A DNA stretch of 64,000 nucleotides from Palleronia pelagia (GCF_900110115.1 NZ_FOCM01000002.1:1-64000); one strand, 5' to 3'. Shown: positions 10,775-19,628, numbered from the stretch's first letter. Numbers and translations: made by a program. The notes: generated by a model from the sequence alone, not told the origin.

Positions 10775-11044
10775 TCACATACCCTCGCCAAAACGGTCGG
10801 CCACAAGGGCGGCAATGGCATCGGCCAACGCGTCGGCCTCGGGTCCGGTGGTTTCCACCTCGATCGTGGTGCCGCGTGACGCCGCCAGCATCAAGAGCCC
10901 CATTATACTGTCGCCTGCGGCCGATTGACCATCCCGGTGGATCTGGGCCTGCGCGTCGAAGCCTTCCACGGTTTCGACCAGCTTGGCCGAGGCGCGGGCG
11001 TGCAGGCCCTTCTCGTTGATGATTTCAAGGCTGCGGGTCGCCAT
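10775..11044 (-). CDS. ptsH: HPr-family phosphocarrier protein
   Basis: 89 residues. Small carrier that relays phosphate from enzyme I to EIIA proteins. The histidine loop NEKGLHARASAKLVE carries the active His16, and DSIMGLLMLAAS contains the regulatory serine that an HPr kinase would modify. It starts directly after the EIIA gene, and the HPr kinase gene lies just upstream. No enzyme I or sugar EIIB/EIIC is in the window, which fits the regulatory, non-transporting PTS of alphaproteobacteria. Confidence 0.95.
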   Translation of the reverse strand: MATRSLEIINEKGLHARASAKLVETVEGFDAQAQIHRDGQSAAGDSIMGLLMLAASRGTTIEVETTGPEADALADAIAALVADRFGEGM

Positions 11045-11464
11045 TCACCGCTTGCCCCCGGCGATGCGCAGGTCGGGCTGCGGCTCGGACATGGAGTCGA
11101 TATATTTGCGGCCAGCCATGAGGGATGCGCTGACGGCCTCGCCCACGCTCAGGTGCCGCGACTTCGCGAGCTTGATGAGCAGCGGCAGGTTGGCGCCGTA
11201 GACGATGCGCCGGTCATCGGGGTTGCAAGCCAGCAGCGACAGGTTCGACGGAGAACCGCCGAACATGTCCGTCGCCACCACGACGCCGTCACCTGAATCG
11301 ACCTCATCCGCGGCGGCACAGATCTCGGCTTGCTTTCTTCCGCGGTCGCATTCGGGCTCGATCGAGATCGCGCGCACGCCGGATTGCCGGCCGACGACAT
11401 GCTCGACGGCGGACAAGAATTCCTGAGCAAGCCCACCATGGGCGACGATGACGATGCCGATCAA
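11045..11464 (-). CDS. PTS EIIA component, mannose-family type
   Basis: 139 residues. Accepts phosphate from HPr. It begins IGIVIVAHGGLAQEFL, with the phospho-accepting histidine at residue 8, and includes GDGVVVATDMFGGSPSNLS, the EIIA-Man signature. The best start is TTG at 11462-11464, giving the family's usual MIGIVIVAHG N-terminus, with AAAGGG upstream; an in-frame ATG 36 bases earlier would add an unrelated leader. It abuts ptsH. Alone it cannot transport sugar, so a regulatory role is likely. Confidence 0.9.
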   Translation of the reverse strand: MIGIVIVAHGGLAQEFLSAVEHVVGRQSGVRAISIEPECDRGRKQAEICAAADEVDSGDGVVVATDMFGGSPSNLSLLACNPDDRRIVYGANLPLLIKLAKSRHLSVGEAVSASLMAGRKYIDSMSEPQPDLRIAGGKR

Positions 11465-11620
11465 GGCGTGAACCCTTTGCCTGTGCCGCGATCTTTCCAC
11501 GCGCGGCGTTCAAGCTCCCTTGTAAAATTTGACACCCCGGACACAGGATCCGCAAGCGCTTTCGCCGCAGCTGCGAGAGGCCAGACGGATATGTGATGCG
11601 CTTGCGCTAGGAAATCCGCG

Positions 11621-12052
11621 TCAGGGATCGTCAGCGCGTCCGCCCTTCATCCATTGCAGAATCGCATGAGGCAGAGATGGGTTCGCACGCCCGAGGATCA
11701 AAGGGACCGCGATGTCGCAGTGCGCCCAGCTGCGTTTTGGCGGGATGCGGTCAGCTTCGGCTTGGTCGAGGTCGACGGCCAGCGCGATGGGCGTGGGCGG
11801 TGCGGGATCGGCAAATAGGATGCCGACGCCGCGCGCCTCGATCCGGCCCAAAAGGGTCTTCGGCGCCCAGGCCAAGAGGCGCTGGTCACGCGGGGCAAGG
11901 CAGATGCGGTCATCGGCGATAAGGCGCGCGCCATGGGCCATCAACGCCAGCGCGAGGCTGGACTTGCCCGCGCCCACCGCGCCCAGAACGAGGACACCCC
12001 GCCCCCCGAGGGCCACCGCGCTGGCATGGACCGGCGCGGGATCGCCCGTCAT
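11621..12052 (-). CDS. hprK: HPr kinase, short alphaproteobacterial form
   Basis: 143 residues. Would phosphorylate HPr on serine. The P-loop GAVGAGKSS (near residues 24-32) is intact, as are ALMAHGARLIADDRICLA and the later GILFADPAP and ALAVDLDQ. At 143 residues it is less than half the length of the Firmicutes enzyme: the N-terminal domain and the C-terminal part of the kinase domain are absent, as is usual in alphaproteobacteria. Its start overlaps the chvG stop by one base (TGATG), so it is translationally coupled to the sensor kinase. Confidence 0.88.
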   Translation of the reverse strand: MTGDPAPVHASAVALGGRGVLVLGAVGAGKSSLALALMAHGARLIADDRICLAPRDQRLLAWAPKTLLGRIEARGVGILFADPAPPTPIALAVDLDQAEADRIPPKRSWAHCDIAVPLILGRANPSLPHAILQWMKGGRADDP

Positions 12053-13773
12053 CAGACCGGGAGGCCGACCACGAAGCGCGCGCCCAGGGGCTCGGACGTG
12101 GGGTCGGCATCCGTGGGCTGGATGTTCTCGGCCCAGATCACGCCGCCATGCGCCTCAACGATCTGCTTGGAGATCGCCAGGCCGAGGCCCGAGTTGTTGC
12201 CGAACTGGCCCTCGGGCCGTTCCGAGTAGAAGCGATTGAAGATCTTGCCCAGCGCGCTTTCCGGGATGCCGGGGCCGGTATCCTCGACCACCACCAGCAC
12301 GCGATTGTCTCGACGCCGTGCCCAGACGCGGATGGCGTCCCCTTCGTCGCAGAAGGAAATCGCGTTGGTCAGGAGGTTCACAAAGACCTGTGCCAGCCGG
12401 CTTTCCAGCCCGTCGATGATGATCGGATCCTTGGGCAGGTCGGCGATGAACTCGACCTTCTTCTCGGCAGCCTCGCGGCCAAGGTATTCCGCGATATTGC
12501 TGAGCATCGCCAGGAGGTTGAAGCACTCTTCCTCCTCCTTCACCAGCTCGCTGTCCAGCCGCGATGCGTTCGAGATGTCACTGACCAGCCGGTCCAGCCG
12601 GCGCACGTCGTGATCGATGACGTCCAGCAGCTTGTCGCGATGCTCTTCCTTCTTGACGAAGCGCAGGCTGCCCACCGCCGAGCGGAGCGAGGCGAGCGGG
12701 TTCTTGATCTCGTGGGCCACGTCTGCGGCGAACTGTTCGTTGGCGTCGATCCGGTCATATAGTGCGGCGACCATCCCGCGCAGCGCTCCCGACAGCCGAC
12801 CGATCTCGTCGGGACGGGCGCTGAGATCGGGAATGCGGATGCGTGAGGGCCGGACCGTGCGGGCGTTCTTGTCTCGCCCGATCTCGGCCGCCGCGGCGAG
12901 GTCCGACAACGGGTTGGCGATGGTCGAGGCCAGCACGAGGCTCAGGCCGATGCTGACCAGGATGGCTATCACGAACATCTGCAGAACCTGCTCGCGCTCG
13001 GCGCGGACCAGACGGTCGATCTCGCCCGCGCCCGAAGTCAGGCCGACCACGCCCAGGATCTCGTCGCCCTGCACGATGGGCGAGGCGACCGCGAAGATGA
13101 CGCGGCCGTCGCGGACCAGTCCGGTCTCAACCTGCGTCTCGCCACGATAGGTGCGCGCCACGAGGTTGGCGGCCAGACGCTCGGTTTCGGCCTCGGCTTG
13201 CGCGGGATCCTCCTTGGACAGAAGCGAGGCGACGCTGGTCCAGACGCTGTCGAGCGCGTCCGAGATCACGGTACGGCGGTTGTCCTCGTTCACCCCACGC
13301 ACGGCAATGGCCTCCCGCGTGGGCAATTCGCGTGTGGTCGCGATGATGCGTTGGTCCCGGTCGAAGACGAAGGCTTCGGAGTTGGGGTTCAGCTTGATCG
13401 CCTCGAGAGTGGCCTTGGCATCCAGCCCGAGGCCGAACCGCGCGTCGGGATCCTGCAAAAGCTGCGCCTCGAAGGCCGAGGTCACCAGCGCCGCCTCGTT
13501 CACCAGCGCCGCCTCGCGTTGCATGACCAGCGAGTCGCGGAACGGGTTCAGAAACAGCACACCCGCCACCAGCACCATGATCGCCAGCAAGTTGAAGGTG
13601 ATGATCTTGCGCGCCAGCGGCGAGCGGTTCATCGACAGCAGGCCGCGGCGGTCGTGCTTGGTCCGAAGCTCGCGTTCGGCCGTGGCGTCCGCGCGCACCC
13701 AGTCCTCGCCCAGCACGACCTTTGCCTGCTGGTTGCCCTTCTGCGGGAGGTCTGCCTCGGACGCCATGGTCAT
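12052..13773 (-). CDS. chvG: Sensor histidine kinase ChvG
   Basis: 573 residues. Inner-membrane kinase partner of ChvI, responding to acid and envelope signals in related bacteria. There is a cytoplasmic N-terminal tail, TM1 near 58-76, a periplasmic sensor domain, TM2 near 255-280, HAMP, the H-box ADVAHEIKNPLASLRS near 345, the N-box VNLLTNAISFC, and the G boxes VVEDTGPGIPE and NNSGLGLAISKQIVEAHGG. The start is taken at ATG 13771-13773, four bases after the chvI stop; a second ATG two codons later is equally possible. It is coupled to hprK downstream. Confidence 0.94.
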   Translation of the reverse strand: MTMASEADLPQKGNQQAKVVLGEDWVRADATAERELRTKHDRRGLLSMNRSPLARKIITFNLLAIMVLVAGVLFLNPFRDSLVMQREAALVNEAALVTSAFEAQLLQDPDARFGLGLDAKATLEAIKLNPNSEAFVFDRDQRIIATTRELPTREAIAVRGVNEDNRRTVISDALDSVWTSVASLLSKEDPAQAEAETERLAANLVARTYRGETQVETGLVRDGRVIFAVASPIVQGDEILGVVGLTSGAGEIDRLVRAEREQVLQMFVIAILVSIGLSLVLASTIANPLSDLAAAAEIGRDKNARTVRPSRIRIPDLSARPDEIGRLSGALRGMVAALYDRIDANEQFAADVAHEIKNPLASLRSAVGSLRFVKKEEHRDKLLDVIDHDVRRLDRLVSDISNASRLDSELVKEEEECFNLLAMLSNIAEYLGREAAEKKVEFIADLPKDPIIIDGLESRLAQVFVNLLTNAISFCDEGDAIRVWARRRDNRVLVVVEDTGPGIPESALGKIFNRFYSERPEGQFGNNSGLGLAISKQIVEAHGGVIWAENIQPTDADPTSEPLGARFVVGLPV

Positions 13774-13777
13774 GGCT

Positions 13778-14479
13778 CTATTCTTCGTTGTAACGGTAGC
13801 CGATACCGTAGAGCGTCTCGATCGCCGAGAAATCGTTGTCGACCGACCGCATCTTCTTGCGCAGGCGCTTGATATGGCTGTCGATGGTCCGGTCGTCCAC
13901 GTAGACCTGGTCGTCGTAGGCGACATCCATCAACTGGTCGCGCGACTTGACGAAGCCGGGACGCTGCGCCAGCGCCTGCAGCAGCAGGAACTCGGTCACG
14001 GTCAGCGAAACGTCCTTGCCCTTCCACGTAACGGCGTGGCGCGCCGGGTCCATCTTCAGCTCGCCCCGGGTCATCACCTGGCTCGCCTCGACCTCGGTCA
14101 CCTCCTCGCCCGACAGCACCTCCTGCCGGCGCAGGAGCGCACGGATGCGTTCGACCAGCAGGCGCTGGCTGAACGGCTTTTTCACGTAGTCGTCGGCGCC
14201 CATGCGCAGGCCCAGGACCTCGTCGATCTCGTCGTCCTTGGATGTGAGGAAGATTACCGGCATCGCGGTCTTCTGGCGGACGCGCTGCAACAGATCCATT
14301 CCGTCCATGCGGGGCATCTTGATGTCGAAAACGGCCATGTCCGGCAGCTTGCGGTTGAAGGCCTCCAGCGCCTGCTGGCCATCATTGTAGGTCTCGACCT
14401 CGAAGCCCTCGGCCTCGAGCGTCATGGCGACGGACGTCAGGATGTTCCTGTCGTCATCCACCAATGCAATCTTCGACAT
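13778..14479 (-). CDS. chvI: Response regulator ChvI
   Basis: 233 residues. OmpR-type DNA-binding regulator. The receiver domain has the acidic pair DDDRN, the phospho-acceptor in [13 protein letters not shown], and the KPF lysine in [10 protein letters not shown]; the C-terminal winged helix contains [31 protein letters not shown]. It is the first gene of chvI-chvG-hprK-IIA-ptsH and is divergent from pckA across a 332-base region, the arrangement seen in many alphaproteobacteria. Confidence 0.96.
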   Translation of the reverse strand: MSKIALVDDDRNILTSVAMTLEAEGFEVETYNDGQQALEAFNRKLPDMAVFDIKMPRMDGMDLLQRVRQKTAMPVIFLTSKDDEIDEVLGLRMGADDYVKKPFSQRLLVERIRALLRRQEVLSGEEVTEVEASQVMTRGELKMDPARHAVTWKGKDVSLTVTEFLLLQALAQRPGFVKSRDQLMDVAYDDQVYVDDRTIDSHIKRLRKKMRSVDNDFSAIETLYGIGYRYNEE

Positions 14480-14550
14480 GGGATGTGTCCTTATACTGCG
14501 CGATTTTTGCCTGGTCGAATTATTGTCTTATTTTCCGCCATAATCCCGGT

Positions 14551-14563
14551 TTGGTCCGACCAA
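14551..14563. promoter_or_regulatory. Palindrome TTGGTCCGACCAA near chvI
   Basis: A perfect 6-bp inverted repeat around one central C, about 70 bases before the chvI start. It is a possible operator, with no known regulator assigned. Confidence 0.35.
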
Positions 14564-14706
14564 GGCAACAAATTTCGCGAATCACCGACTTATCCTCCCC
14601 GAGATCTGGCAGGAAAGTCGTTAATGATGGCTAAATTATCGCAGTGGGACGACTGACCCCTTCCCCGGCGTAAGCCGCGCAATTTGATTGCGCTAAACCG
14701 CGTCTT

Positions 14707-14718
14707 GTTATCGATAAC
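14707..14718. promoter_or_regulatory. Palindrome GTTATCGATAAC upstream of pckA (distal)
   Basis: A perfect 12-bp palindrome with a central CG step. With one flanking base it reads TGTTATCGATAACT, close to the TGTTAnCGnTAACA form of some LacI-family (gluconate-type) operators. Its centre is about 42 bases from that of the proximal palindrome at 14748. Confidence 0.45.
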
Positions 14719-14747
14719 TTTCAATGCTGTCACTATCTCGCGCCATT

Positions 14748-14762
14748 CTGTTATGCTAACAG
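14748..14762. promoter_or_regulatory. Palindrome CTGTTATGCTAACAG upstream of pckA (proximal)
   Basis: A perfect 6-bp inverted repeat with a 3-base spacer, ending 49 bases before the pckA start. It shares the GTTA half-site with the distal palindrome. Confidence 0.45.
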
Positions 14763-14811
14763 CCCCCCTGGCCGGCAGCCCGCCGGTCGGAATGACGGAG
14801 CGCGAGCGACC

Positions 14812-16410
14812 ATGACCGACGGCATCTGCAACCCCGACCACACGCTGGAGCATCAGGGCATCACCGGGCTCGGGTCCGTCCAGTACAACCTGACCGAACC
14901 CCTGTTGATGGAAGCCGCGCTGGGTCGGGGCGAAGGCAAGATCGGCCAGGGCGGCACCCTTCTGGTGGCCACCGGCAAGCACACGGGCCGCTCGCCCAAG
15001 GACAAGTTCGTCGTCCGCACCCCGTCGGTCGAGGACAGCATCTGGTGGGAAAACAACCCGCCCATGGAGCCCGCCAAGTTCGACGCGCTGCACGCCGACA
15101 TGCTGGAGCACATGAAGGGCCGCGACTACTTCGTGCAGGATCTTTTCGGCGGGGCCGATCCCGCGCACCGGCTGGACGTGCGGGTCATCACCGAGCTTGC
15201 CTGGCACGGCCTTTTCATCCGTCACCTTCTGCGCCGGCCCGACCGCGACGCGCTGGCCGAGTTCACGCCCGATTTCACCATCATCAACTGCCCCAGCTTC
15301 AAGGCCGACCCCGCGAAGCACGGCTGCCGGTCCGACACGGTCATCGCCATCAACATGGACGCCAAGCTGATCCTGATCGGCGGCACCGAGTACGCGGGCG
15401 AGAACAAGAAATCGGTGTTCACCCTGCTGAACTACCTTCTGCCCGAGAAGGGCATCATGCCGATGCACTGCTCGGCCAACCACGCGCCGGGCAATCCCGT
15501 CGACACCGCCGTCTTCTTCGGCCTGTCGGGCACCGGCAAGACAACCCTGTCGGCCGACCCCGCCCGCGTGCTGATCGGCGACGACGAACACGGCTGGTCG
15601 GACCGCGGCACCTTCAACTTCGAAGGGGGCTGCTACGCCAAGACCATCGGCCTCGACCCGGAGGCCGAGCCCGAGATCTTCGCGACCACCCAGAAATTCG
15701 CCACCGTGATCGAGAACATGGTCTTTGATCCCGACACGCGCGACCTGGACTTCGACGATGACAGCCTCACGGCCAACATGCGTTGCGCCTACCCGCTGAA
15801 CTATATCTCGAACGCTTCGGACACGGCTCTGGGCGGGCACCCGAAGAACGTCATCATGCTGACCTGCGATGCCTTCGGCGTGCTGCCCCCCATCGCGCGG
15901 CTGACGCCCGCGCAGGCGATGTATCACTTCCTGTCGGGCTTCACCGCCAAGGTGGCCGGGACCGAGCGCGGCGTGACCGAGCCGCAACCGACCTTCTCGA
16001 CCTGTTTCGGCGCGCCCTTCATGCCGCGCCGCCCCGAGGTCTACGGCGAGTTGCTGAAGAAGAAGATCGCCAAGCACGGCGCGACCTGCTGGCTGGTGAA
16101 CACCGGCTGGACCGGCGGCGCCTTCGGCGAAGGCCAGCGGATGCCGATCAAGGCCACCCGCGCGCTGCTGTCGGCCGCGCTGGACGGGTCGCTGGAAAAA
16201 TCGCCGTTCCGCAAGGATCCGAATTTCGGCTTCGACGTGCCGACCTCGGTCGCCGGTGTGCCGGACGTGCTGCTCAACCCGCGCCGCACCTGGGACGACA
16301 GCGCGGCCTACGACGCGCAGGCGGCGAAACTGGTCAAGATGTTCTCGGACAACTTCGCCCAGTACGAAACGCATATCGACGACGACGTGCGCGCCATCGC
16401 GCTGGGATAA
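14812..16410 (+). CDS. pckA: Phosphoenolpyruvate carboxykinase (ATP)
   Basis: 532 residues. Converts oxaloacetate and ATP to PEP, the entry step of gluconeogenesis. The kinase-1a loop [14 protein letters not shown] is near residue 240 and kinase-2 LIGDDEHGW near 262; metal and substrate ligands appear in [22 protein letters not shown] and MPMHCSANH, and [15 protein letters not shown] lies near the C-terminus. The length is typical of the ATP form. It is divergent from chvI, and a terminator follows. Palindromes in the promoter suggest transcriptional control. Confidence 0.97.
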   Translation: MTDGICNPDHTLEHQGITGLGSVQYNLTEPLLMEAALGRGEGKIGQGGTLLVATGKHTGRSPKDKFVVRTPSVEDSIWWENNPPMEPAKFDALHADMLEHMKGRDYFVQDLFGGADPAHRLDVRVITELAWHGLFIRHLLRRPDRDALAEFTPDFTIINCPSFKADPAKHGCRSDTVIAINMDAKLILIGGTEYAGENKKSVFTLLNYLLPEKGIMPMHCSANHAPGNPVDTAVFFGLSGTGKTTLSADPARVLIGDDEHGWSDRGTFNFEGGCYAKTIGLDPEAEPEIFATTQKFATVIENMVFDPDTRDLDFDDDSLTANMRCAYPLNYISNASDTALGGHPKNVIMLTCDAFGVLPPIARLTPAQAMYHFLSGFTAKVAGTERGVTEPQPTFSTCFGAPFMPRRPEVYGELLKKKIAKHGATCWLVNTGWTGGAFGEGQRMPIKATRALLSAALDGSLEKSPFRKDPNFGFDVPTSVAGVPDVLLNPRRTWDDSAAYDAQAAKLVKMFSDNFAQYETHIDDDVRAIALG

Positions 16411-16436
16411 GCGCCGAAAGATCCGTGATTTTCCGA

Positions 16437-16467
16437 GGGGGATCGCCACCGGCGGTCCCCTTTGTTT
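16437..16467 (+). terminator. Terminator after pckA
   Basis: A 10-bp stem, ggggatcgcc (16438-16447) / ggcggtcccc (16451-16460), with one G-U pair and a 3-base loop, followed by tttgttt. It lies between the convergent pckA and TauE/SafE genes. Confidence 0.85.
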
Positions 16468-16485
16468 CATGCGGGACGGTGGCGG

Positions 16486-17256
16486 TCAGCCGATCAGGCC
16501 GCGCCGGATCAGGTTCAGCCCGGCCACGATCAGCACGATCAGGGTGATCTTGCGGAATTTCTCCTGGTCGAGCCGGTCGCCCAGCTGGAACCCCACCCAC
16601 ATACCTAGCGCCGCGGGCACCAGCAGCATGAGCGAGAACGGCAGCGTCTCGCGGTTCAGCACGCCCGATTGCAGGTGCCCGGCCAAAAGCGCGACCGACC
16701 CAAGGCCGTAGACCACCCCCTGCACCGACAGTTGCCGCGCCTTGGGCGTGTCGAGCGCCAGCAGGTACAGCACCGTCGGCGGCCCCCAGGTGCCCGCCAG
16801 CCCGCCCAGCGTGCCGGACGCCAACCCAAGCCCCCAGTCGGCCAGGGTCCGGCGGTGGGGCGGTATCCTGAACCGCACGCCAAGAAGTTGCAGCGCCGAC
16901 AGGACCACCACCGGGATGCCCAGCACGAGATACATGGTCTGGGCCGGGATCACCGTCACGAACTGCGCCGAGATCAGGATCATCACGAAGACGATCAGGA
17001 TGTAGCGGCGATAATCCACGATGGCGTCCCAGGCCGGCCCCAGCCCCGCGCGCAGGACCTGCAAACCGTTCGACATGAGGATCGGCAGCACGATGCCGGC
17101 CACCACCAGCCGGGGCTCGACAAGGACCGAGATGCCCGAGATCATCACCAGAGGCATCGCGAAGCCCACCGCGCCCTTCACGAACCCGGCGACAAGGGTG
17201 ACGCACGCCGCGTAAAGCAGCACGGAGGGGCTGAGCAGGTCGGTAAGGGCATCCAT
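16486..17256 (-). CDS. TauE/SafE-family membrane exporter
   Basis: 256 residues, almost entirely hydrophobic, with about eight predicted membrane helices. The first reads VLLYAACVTLVAGFVKGAVGFAMPLVMISG, matching the repeated GxxxGxxG-containing unit of TauE/SafE proteins, and the second half has LGLASGTLGGLAGTWGPPTVLYLLAL, the mirrored unit. The family exports sulfite, sulfoacetate or related anions; the substrate here is unknown. It is monocistronic: convergent with pckA and divergent from mcd. Confidence 0.85.
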   Translation of the reverse strand: MDALTDLLSPSVLLYAACVTLVAGFVKGAVGFAMPLVMISGISVLVEPRLVVAGIVLPILMSNGLQVLRAGLGPAWDAIVDYRRYILIVFVMILISAQFVTVIPAQTMYLVLGIPVVVLSALQLLGVRFRIPPHRRTLADWGLGLASGTLGGLAGTWGPPTVLYLLALDTPKARQLSVQGVVYGLGSVALLAGHLQSGVLNRETLPFSLMLLVPAALGMWVGFQLGDRLDQEKFRKITLIVLIVAGLNLIRRGLIG

Positions 17257-17294
17257 GGCGCGACTTAGGCGCAGCCCGTGTCGGGGTGCCAGTG

Positions 17295-17326
17295 AAAACG
17301 ACGCAACAAAGTCGCTGCGTCATTTT
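17295..17326. promoter_or_regulatory. Candidate operator upstream of mcd
   Basis: An inverted repeat: AAAACGACGCA (17295-17305), 10 bases, then TGCGTCATTTT (17316-17326). It lies 93 bases before the mcd start in the region shared with the divergent exporter gene. The left arm is the exact reverse complement of the 11-mer upstream of etfB (6056-6066). The function is inferred only from symmetry and recurrence. Confidence 0.45.
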
Positions 17327-17419
17327 CGTGCAAAAGCGGTGATCCGTTTGAAATCTTCTTGCGCGTCGGACGTCGGCGGGCTAGGCCCCTTCGCAACTGC
17401 AGCATAAGGAAGACCCACG

Positions 17420-19111
17420 ATGCCCCATGACGGACAGGACCTGACCGATCTGACCGCCCCCAGCGCCGTGCTGGAGAACCTGCTGTCGCTGACCGCCGAC
17501 GCCCTGCCCGCCGCCGACGCGCTTTTGGCCACGGCGAAGGACCGTCTGCGTGCGCGCGTTACCGAGAATGACCGCGTCTCGGCCAAGCTGATCGAAGCCA
17601 ACCAGACCGCGGCGCACGGGCTGGCCTGGCTCGCGACCTACGTGCAGGCGCTGCACCAGATGCACGACTGGGCGACACGGCTGGACGCGTCCGGGCATCT
17701 GCGCCCGCTCGAGCGCCTGATCCTCCAGGTCGCCTTCGGCGAATACCTGTCGCAGATGTCGGGCGGCCTGCCCATGAGCCAGGGCGAAATGCTGCGCCCG
17801 CAGGACCTGGAGCTCGGGGCCGACGATCTGGCCGCCTTCGCCACCGACGCGGTCACGACGCTCAGCCGCCAGGGCAACACCCAGTCCGCCCGAAGCGAGC
17901 TGGTGGCCCTGATGCAGGAGCAGTCGGCCGAGATCACCGTCGGCCGCTCGAGCCTCGACGACGAGCTCGAGATGATCCGCGAACAGTTCCGCCGCTTCAG
18001 CGTCGACCGGGTGGAGCCCTACGCCCACGAATGGCACCTGAAGGACGAGCTGATCCCGATGGAGGTCATCCAGGAGATGGCCGAGCTGGGCGTCTTCGGC
18101 CTGACCATCCCCGAGCAATACGGCGGCTTCGGCCTGTCGAAGGCCTCCATGTGCGTGGTGAGCGAGGAGCTGTCGCGCGGCTATATCGGCGTGGGCAGCC
18201 TTGGCACCCGCTCCGAGATCGCGGCCGAGCTGATCCTCTGCGGCGGCACCGAGGCGCAGAAGGAAAGGTGGCTGCCCGGTCTAGCCTCGGCCGAGATCCT
18301 GCCCACGGCCGTCTTCACCGAACCCAACACCGGATCGGATCTCGGGTCGCTGCGCACGAAGGCCACCCGCGACGGCGACGACTGGGTGCTGAACGGCAAC
18401 AAGACCTGGATCACCCACGCCGCGCGCACGCATGTGATGACGGTGCTGGCCCGCACGGTGCCGGGCACCAGCGACTACCGTGGCCTCAGCATGTTCCTGG
18501 CCGAGAAGACCCCCGGCACCGACGACGCCCCGTGGCAGGACCCTGGCATCTCGGGCGGCGAGATCGAGGTGCTCGGCTATCGCGGGATGAAGGAATACAC
18601 CGTCAATTTCGACGATTTCCGCGTGGCGGGCGACAACCTGCTGGGCGGCGAGGAAGGCCAGGGCTTCAAACAGCTCATGGAGACGTTCGAGTCCGCCCGC
18701 ATCCAGACCGCCGCGCGGGCGATCGGCGTGGCGCAATCGGCGCTGGACGCGTCCATGCGCTATGCCACCGACCGCAAGCAGTTCGGCAAGGCCCTGATCG
18801 CCTTCCCGCGGGTGAGCGGGAAGCTGGCGATGATGGCGGTCGAGATCGCGGTCGCCCGCCAGCTGACCTATTTCAGCGCCTTCCAGAAGGACGCCGGCAA
18901 GCGCTGCGATCTCGAGGCGGGCATGGCCAAGCTGCTGGGCGCCCGCGTGGCCTGGGCGGCGGCCGACAACGGGTTGCAGATCCACGGCGGCAACGGCTTC
19001 GCGCTGGAATACCCGATCAGCCGCATCCTGTGCGACGCACGGATCCTGAACATCTTCGAAGGCGCGGCCGAGATCCAGGCGCAGGTGATCGCGCGCCGGC
19101 TTCTGGGGTGA
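17420..19111 (+). CDS. mcd: (2S)-methylsuccinyl-CoA dehydrogenase
   Basis: 563 residues. Oxidises methylsuccinyl-CoA to mesaconyl-CoA in the ethylmalonyl-CoA pathway, passing electrons to ETF. The acyl-CoA dehydrogenase fold starts only near residue 165; the roughly 150-residue helical N-terminal extension (with HGLAWLATYVQALHQMHDWA) is the mark that separates Mcd from ordinary acyl-CoA dehydrogenases. Flavin and substrate motifs include PTAVFTEPNTGSDLGSL, ALDASMRYATDRKQFGKAL and the C-terminal QIHGGNGFALEYPISRILCD. Other pathway enzymes (Ccr, Ecm, Mch, Mcl) are not in the window. ETF is encoded at 6.1 kb. Confidence 0.9.
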   Translation: MPHDGQDLTDLTAPSAVLENLLSLTADALPAADALLATAKDRLRARVTENDRVSAKLIEANQTAAHGLAWLATYVQALHQMHDWATRLDASGHLRPLERLILQVAFGEYLSQMSGGLPMSQGEMLRPQDLELGADDLAAFATDAVTTLSRQGNTQSARSELVALMQEQSAEITVGRSSLDDELEMIREQFRRFSVDRVEPYAHEWHLKDELIPMEVIQEMAELGVFGLTIPEQYGGFGLSKASMCVVSEELSRGYIGVGSLGTRSEIAAELILCGGTEAQKERWLPGLASAEILPTAVFTEPNTGSDLGSLRTKATRDGDDWVLNGNKTWITHAARTHVMTVLARTVPGTSDYRGLSMFLAEKTPGTDDAPWQDPGISGGEIEVLGYRGMKEYTVNFDDFRVAGDNLLGGEEGQGFKQLMETFESARIQTAARAIGVAQSALDASMRYATDRKQFGKALIAFPRVSGKLAMMAVEIAVARQLTYFSAFQKDAGKRCDLEAGMAKLLGARVAWAAADNGLQIHGGNGFALEYPISRILCDARILNIFEGAAEIQAQVIARRLLG

Positions 19112-19213
19112 GGGGGACGGCCGGGCCGCTCGGGGTCCGCGGGTGCGCGGCCGCGTTGGCTGAGGCGCGTCGCTGCCGTTGCCCCGCCGACGCGGATTGA
19201 CGGGTATCGCCAT

Positions 19214-19236
19214 AGGTATTTTTGGAAAGATGAAGC
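19214..19236 (+). repeat. Dispersed 23-bp repeat, copy A
   Basis: AGGTATTT, TTGG, then AAAGATGAAGC. One of four copies in the window (others at 42170, 44733 and 46653). Here the repeat provides both the purine-rich stretch and the ATG of the META-domain gene, whose first two codons ATGAAG are repeat sequence. Confidence 0.75.
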
Positions 19237-19628
19237 TGGGGGCGGCGCTTTCGTTCGGAGTCGCGCTTGCGGTCGCGGCGGGATGCCAGCGCGATGAAAG
19301 CGTCGCGCGCTACGCGCCGGCCGACGCCTACGTCCTGCAAAGCCTGAACGGGGCGCCCTTCGGGGCCGATGCGACGCTGAGCTTTCCCGGCCAGGATGGC
19401 GTCACCGGCACTGGGCCCTGCAACGCGTTTTCCGCGGCGCAGACCGTGCCCTACCCGTGGATCGAATTCGGAGCCATCCGCGCGACCAAACGCGCCTGCC
19501 CCGACCTTGCGCTCGAGACCGCGTATTTCGCAGCCTTGCGCGCGGTGACCCTGGCCGAGGTGTCGGGGCCGACCCTGATCCTGTCGGACCCCGGCGGCAC
19601 CGAGATGGTGTTTCAGGCCAGGAACTGA
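19230..19628 (+). CDS. META-domain lipoprotein
   Basis: 132 residues. A lipoprotein signal, [19 protein letters not shown] (lipobox VAAGC), is followed by a META-type domain: [11 protein letters not shown], then [10 protein letters not shown] with the conserved N-x-F, then [10 protein letters not shown], which carries a second cysteine. META-domain proteins such as HslJ are envelope proteins, some heat-inducible; the precise role is unknown. The start is ATG 19230, within a dispersed repeat. The 3' end overlaps the recO 3' end by 16 bases (convergent). Confidence 0.82.
   Translation: MKLGAALSFGVALAVAAGCQRDESVARYAPADAYVLQSLNGAPFGADATLSFPGQDGVTGTGPCNAFSAAQTVPYPWIEFGAIRATKRACPDLALETAYFAALRAVTLAEVSGPTLILSDPGGTEMVFQARN

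Larger units (their letters stand above)
14480..14811. promoter_or_regulatory. Divergent chvI / pckA promoter region
   Basis: 332 bases with no credible gene and a lower GC content than the flanking genes. It must hold the promoters for both transcripts. It contains three palindromes listed separately (14551, 14707, 14748). The right half is closest to pckA, the left A/T-rich part (ttttgcctggtcgaattatt) closest to chvI. Confidence 0.75.
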
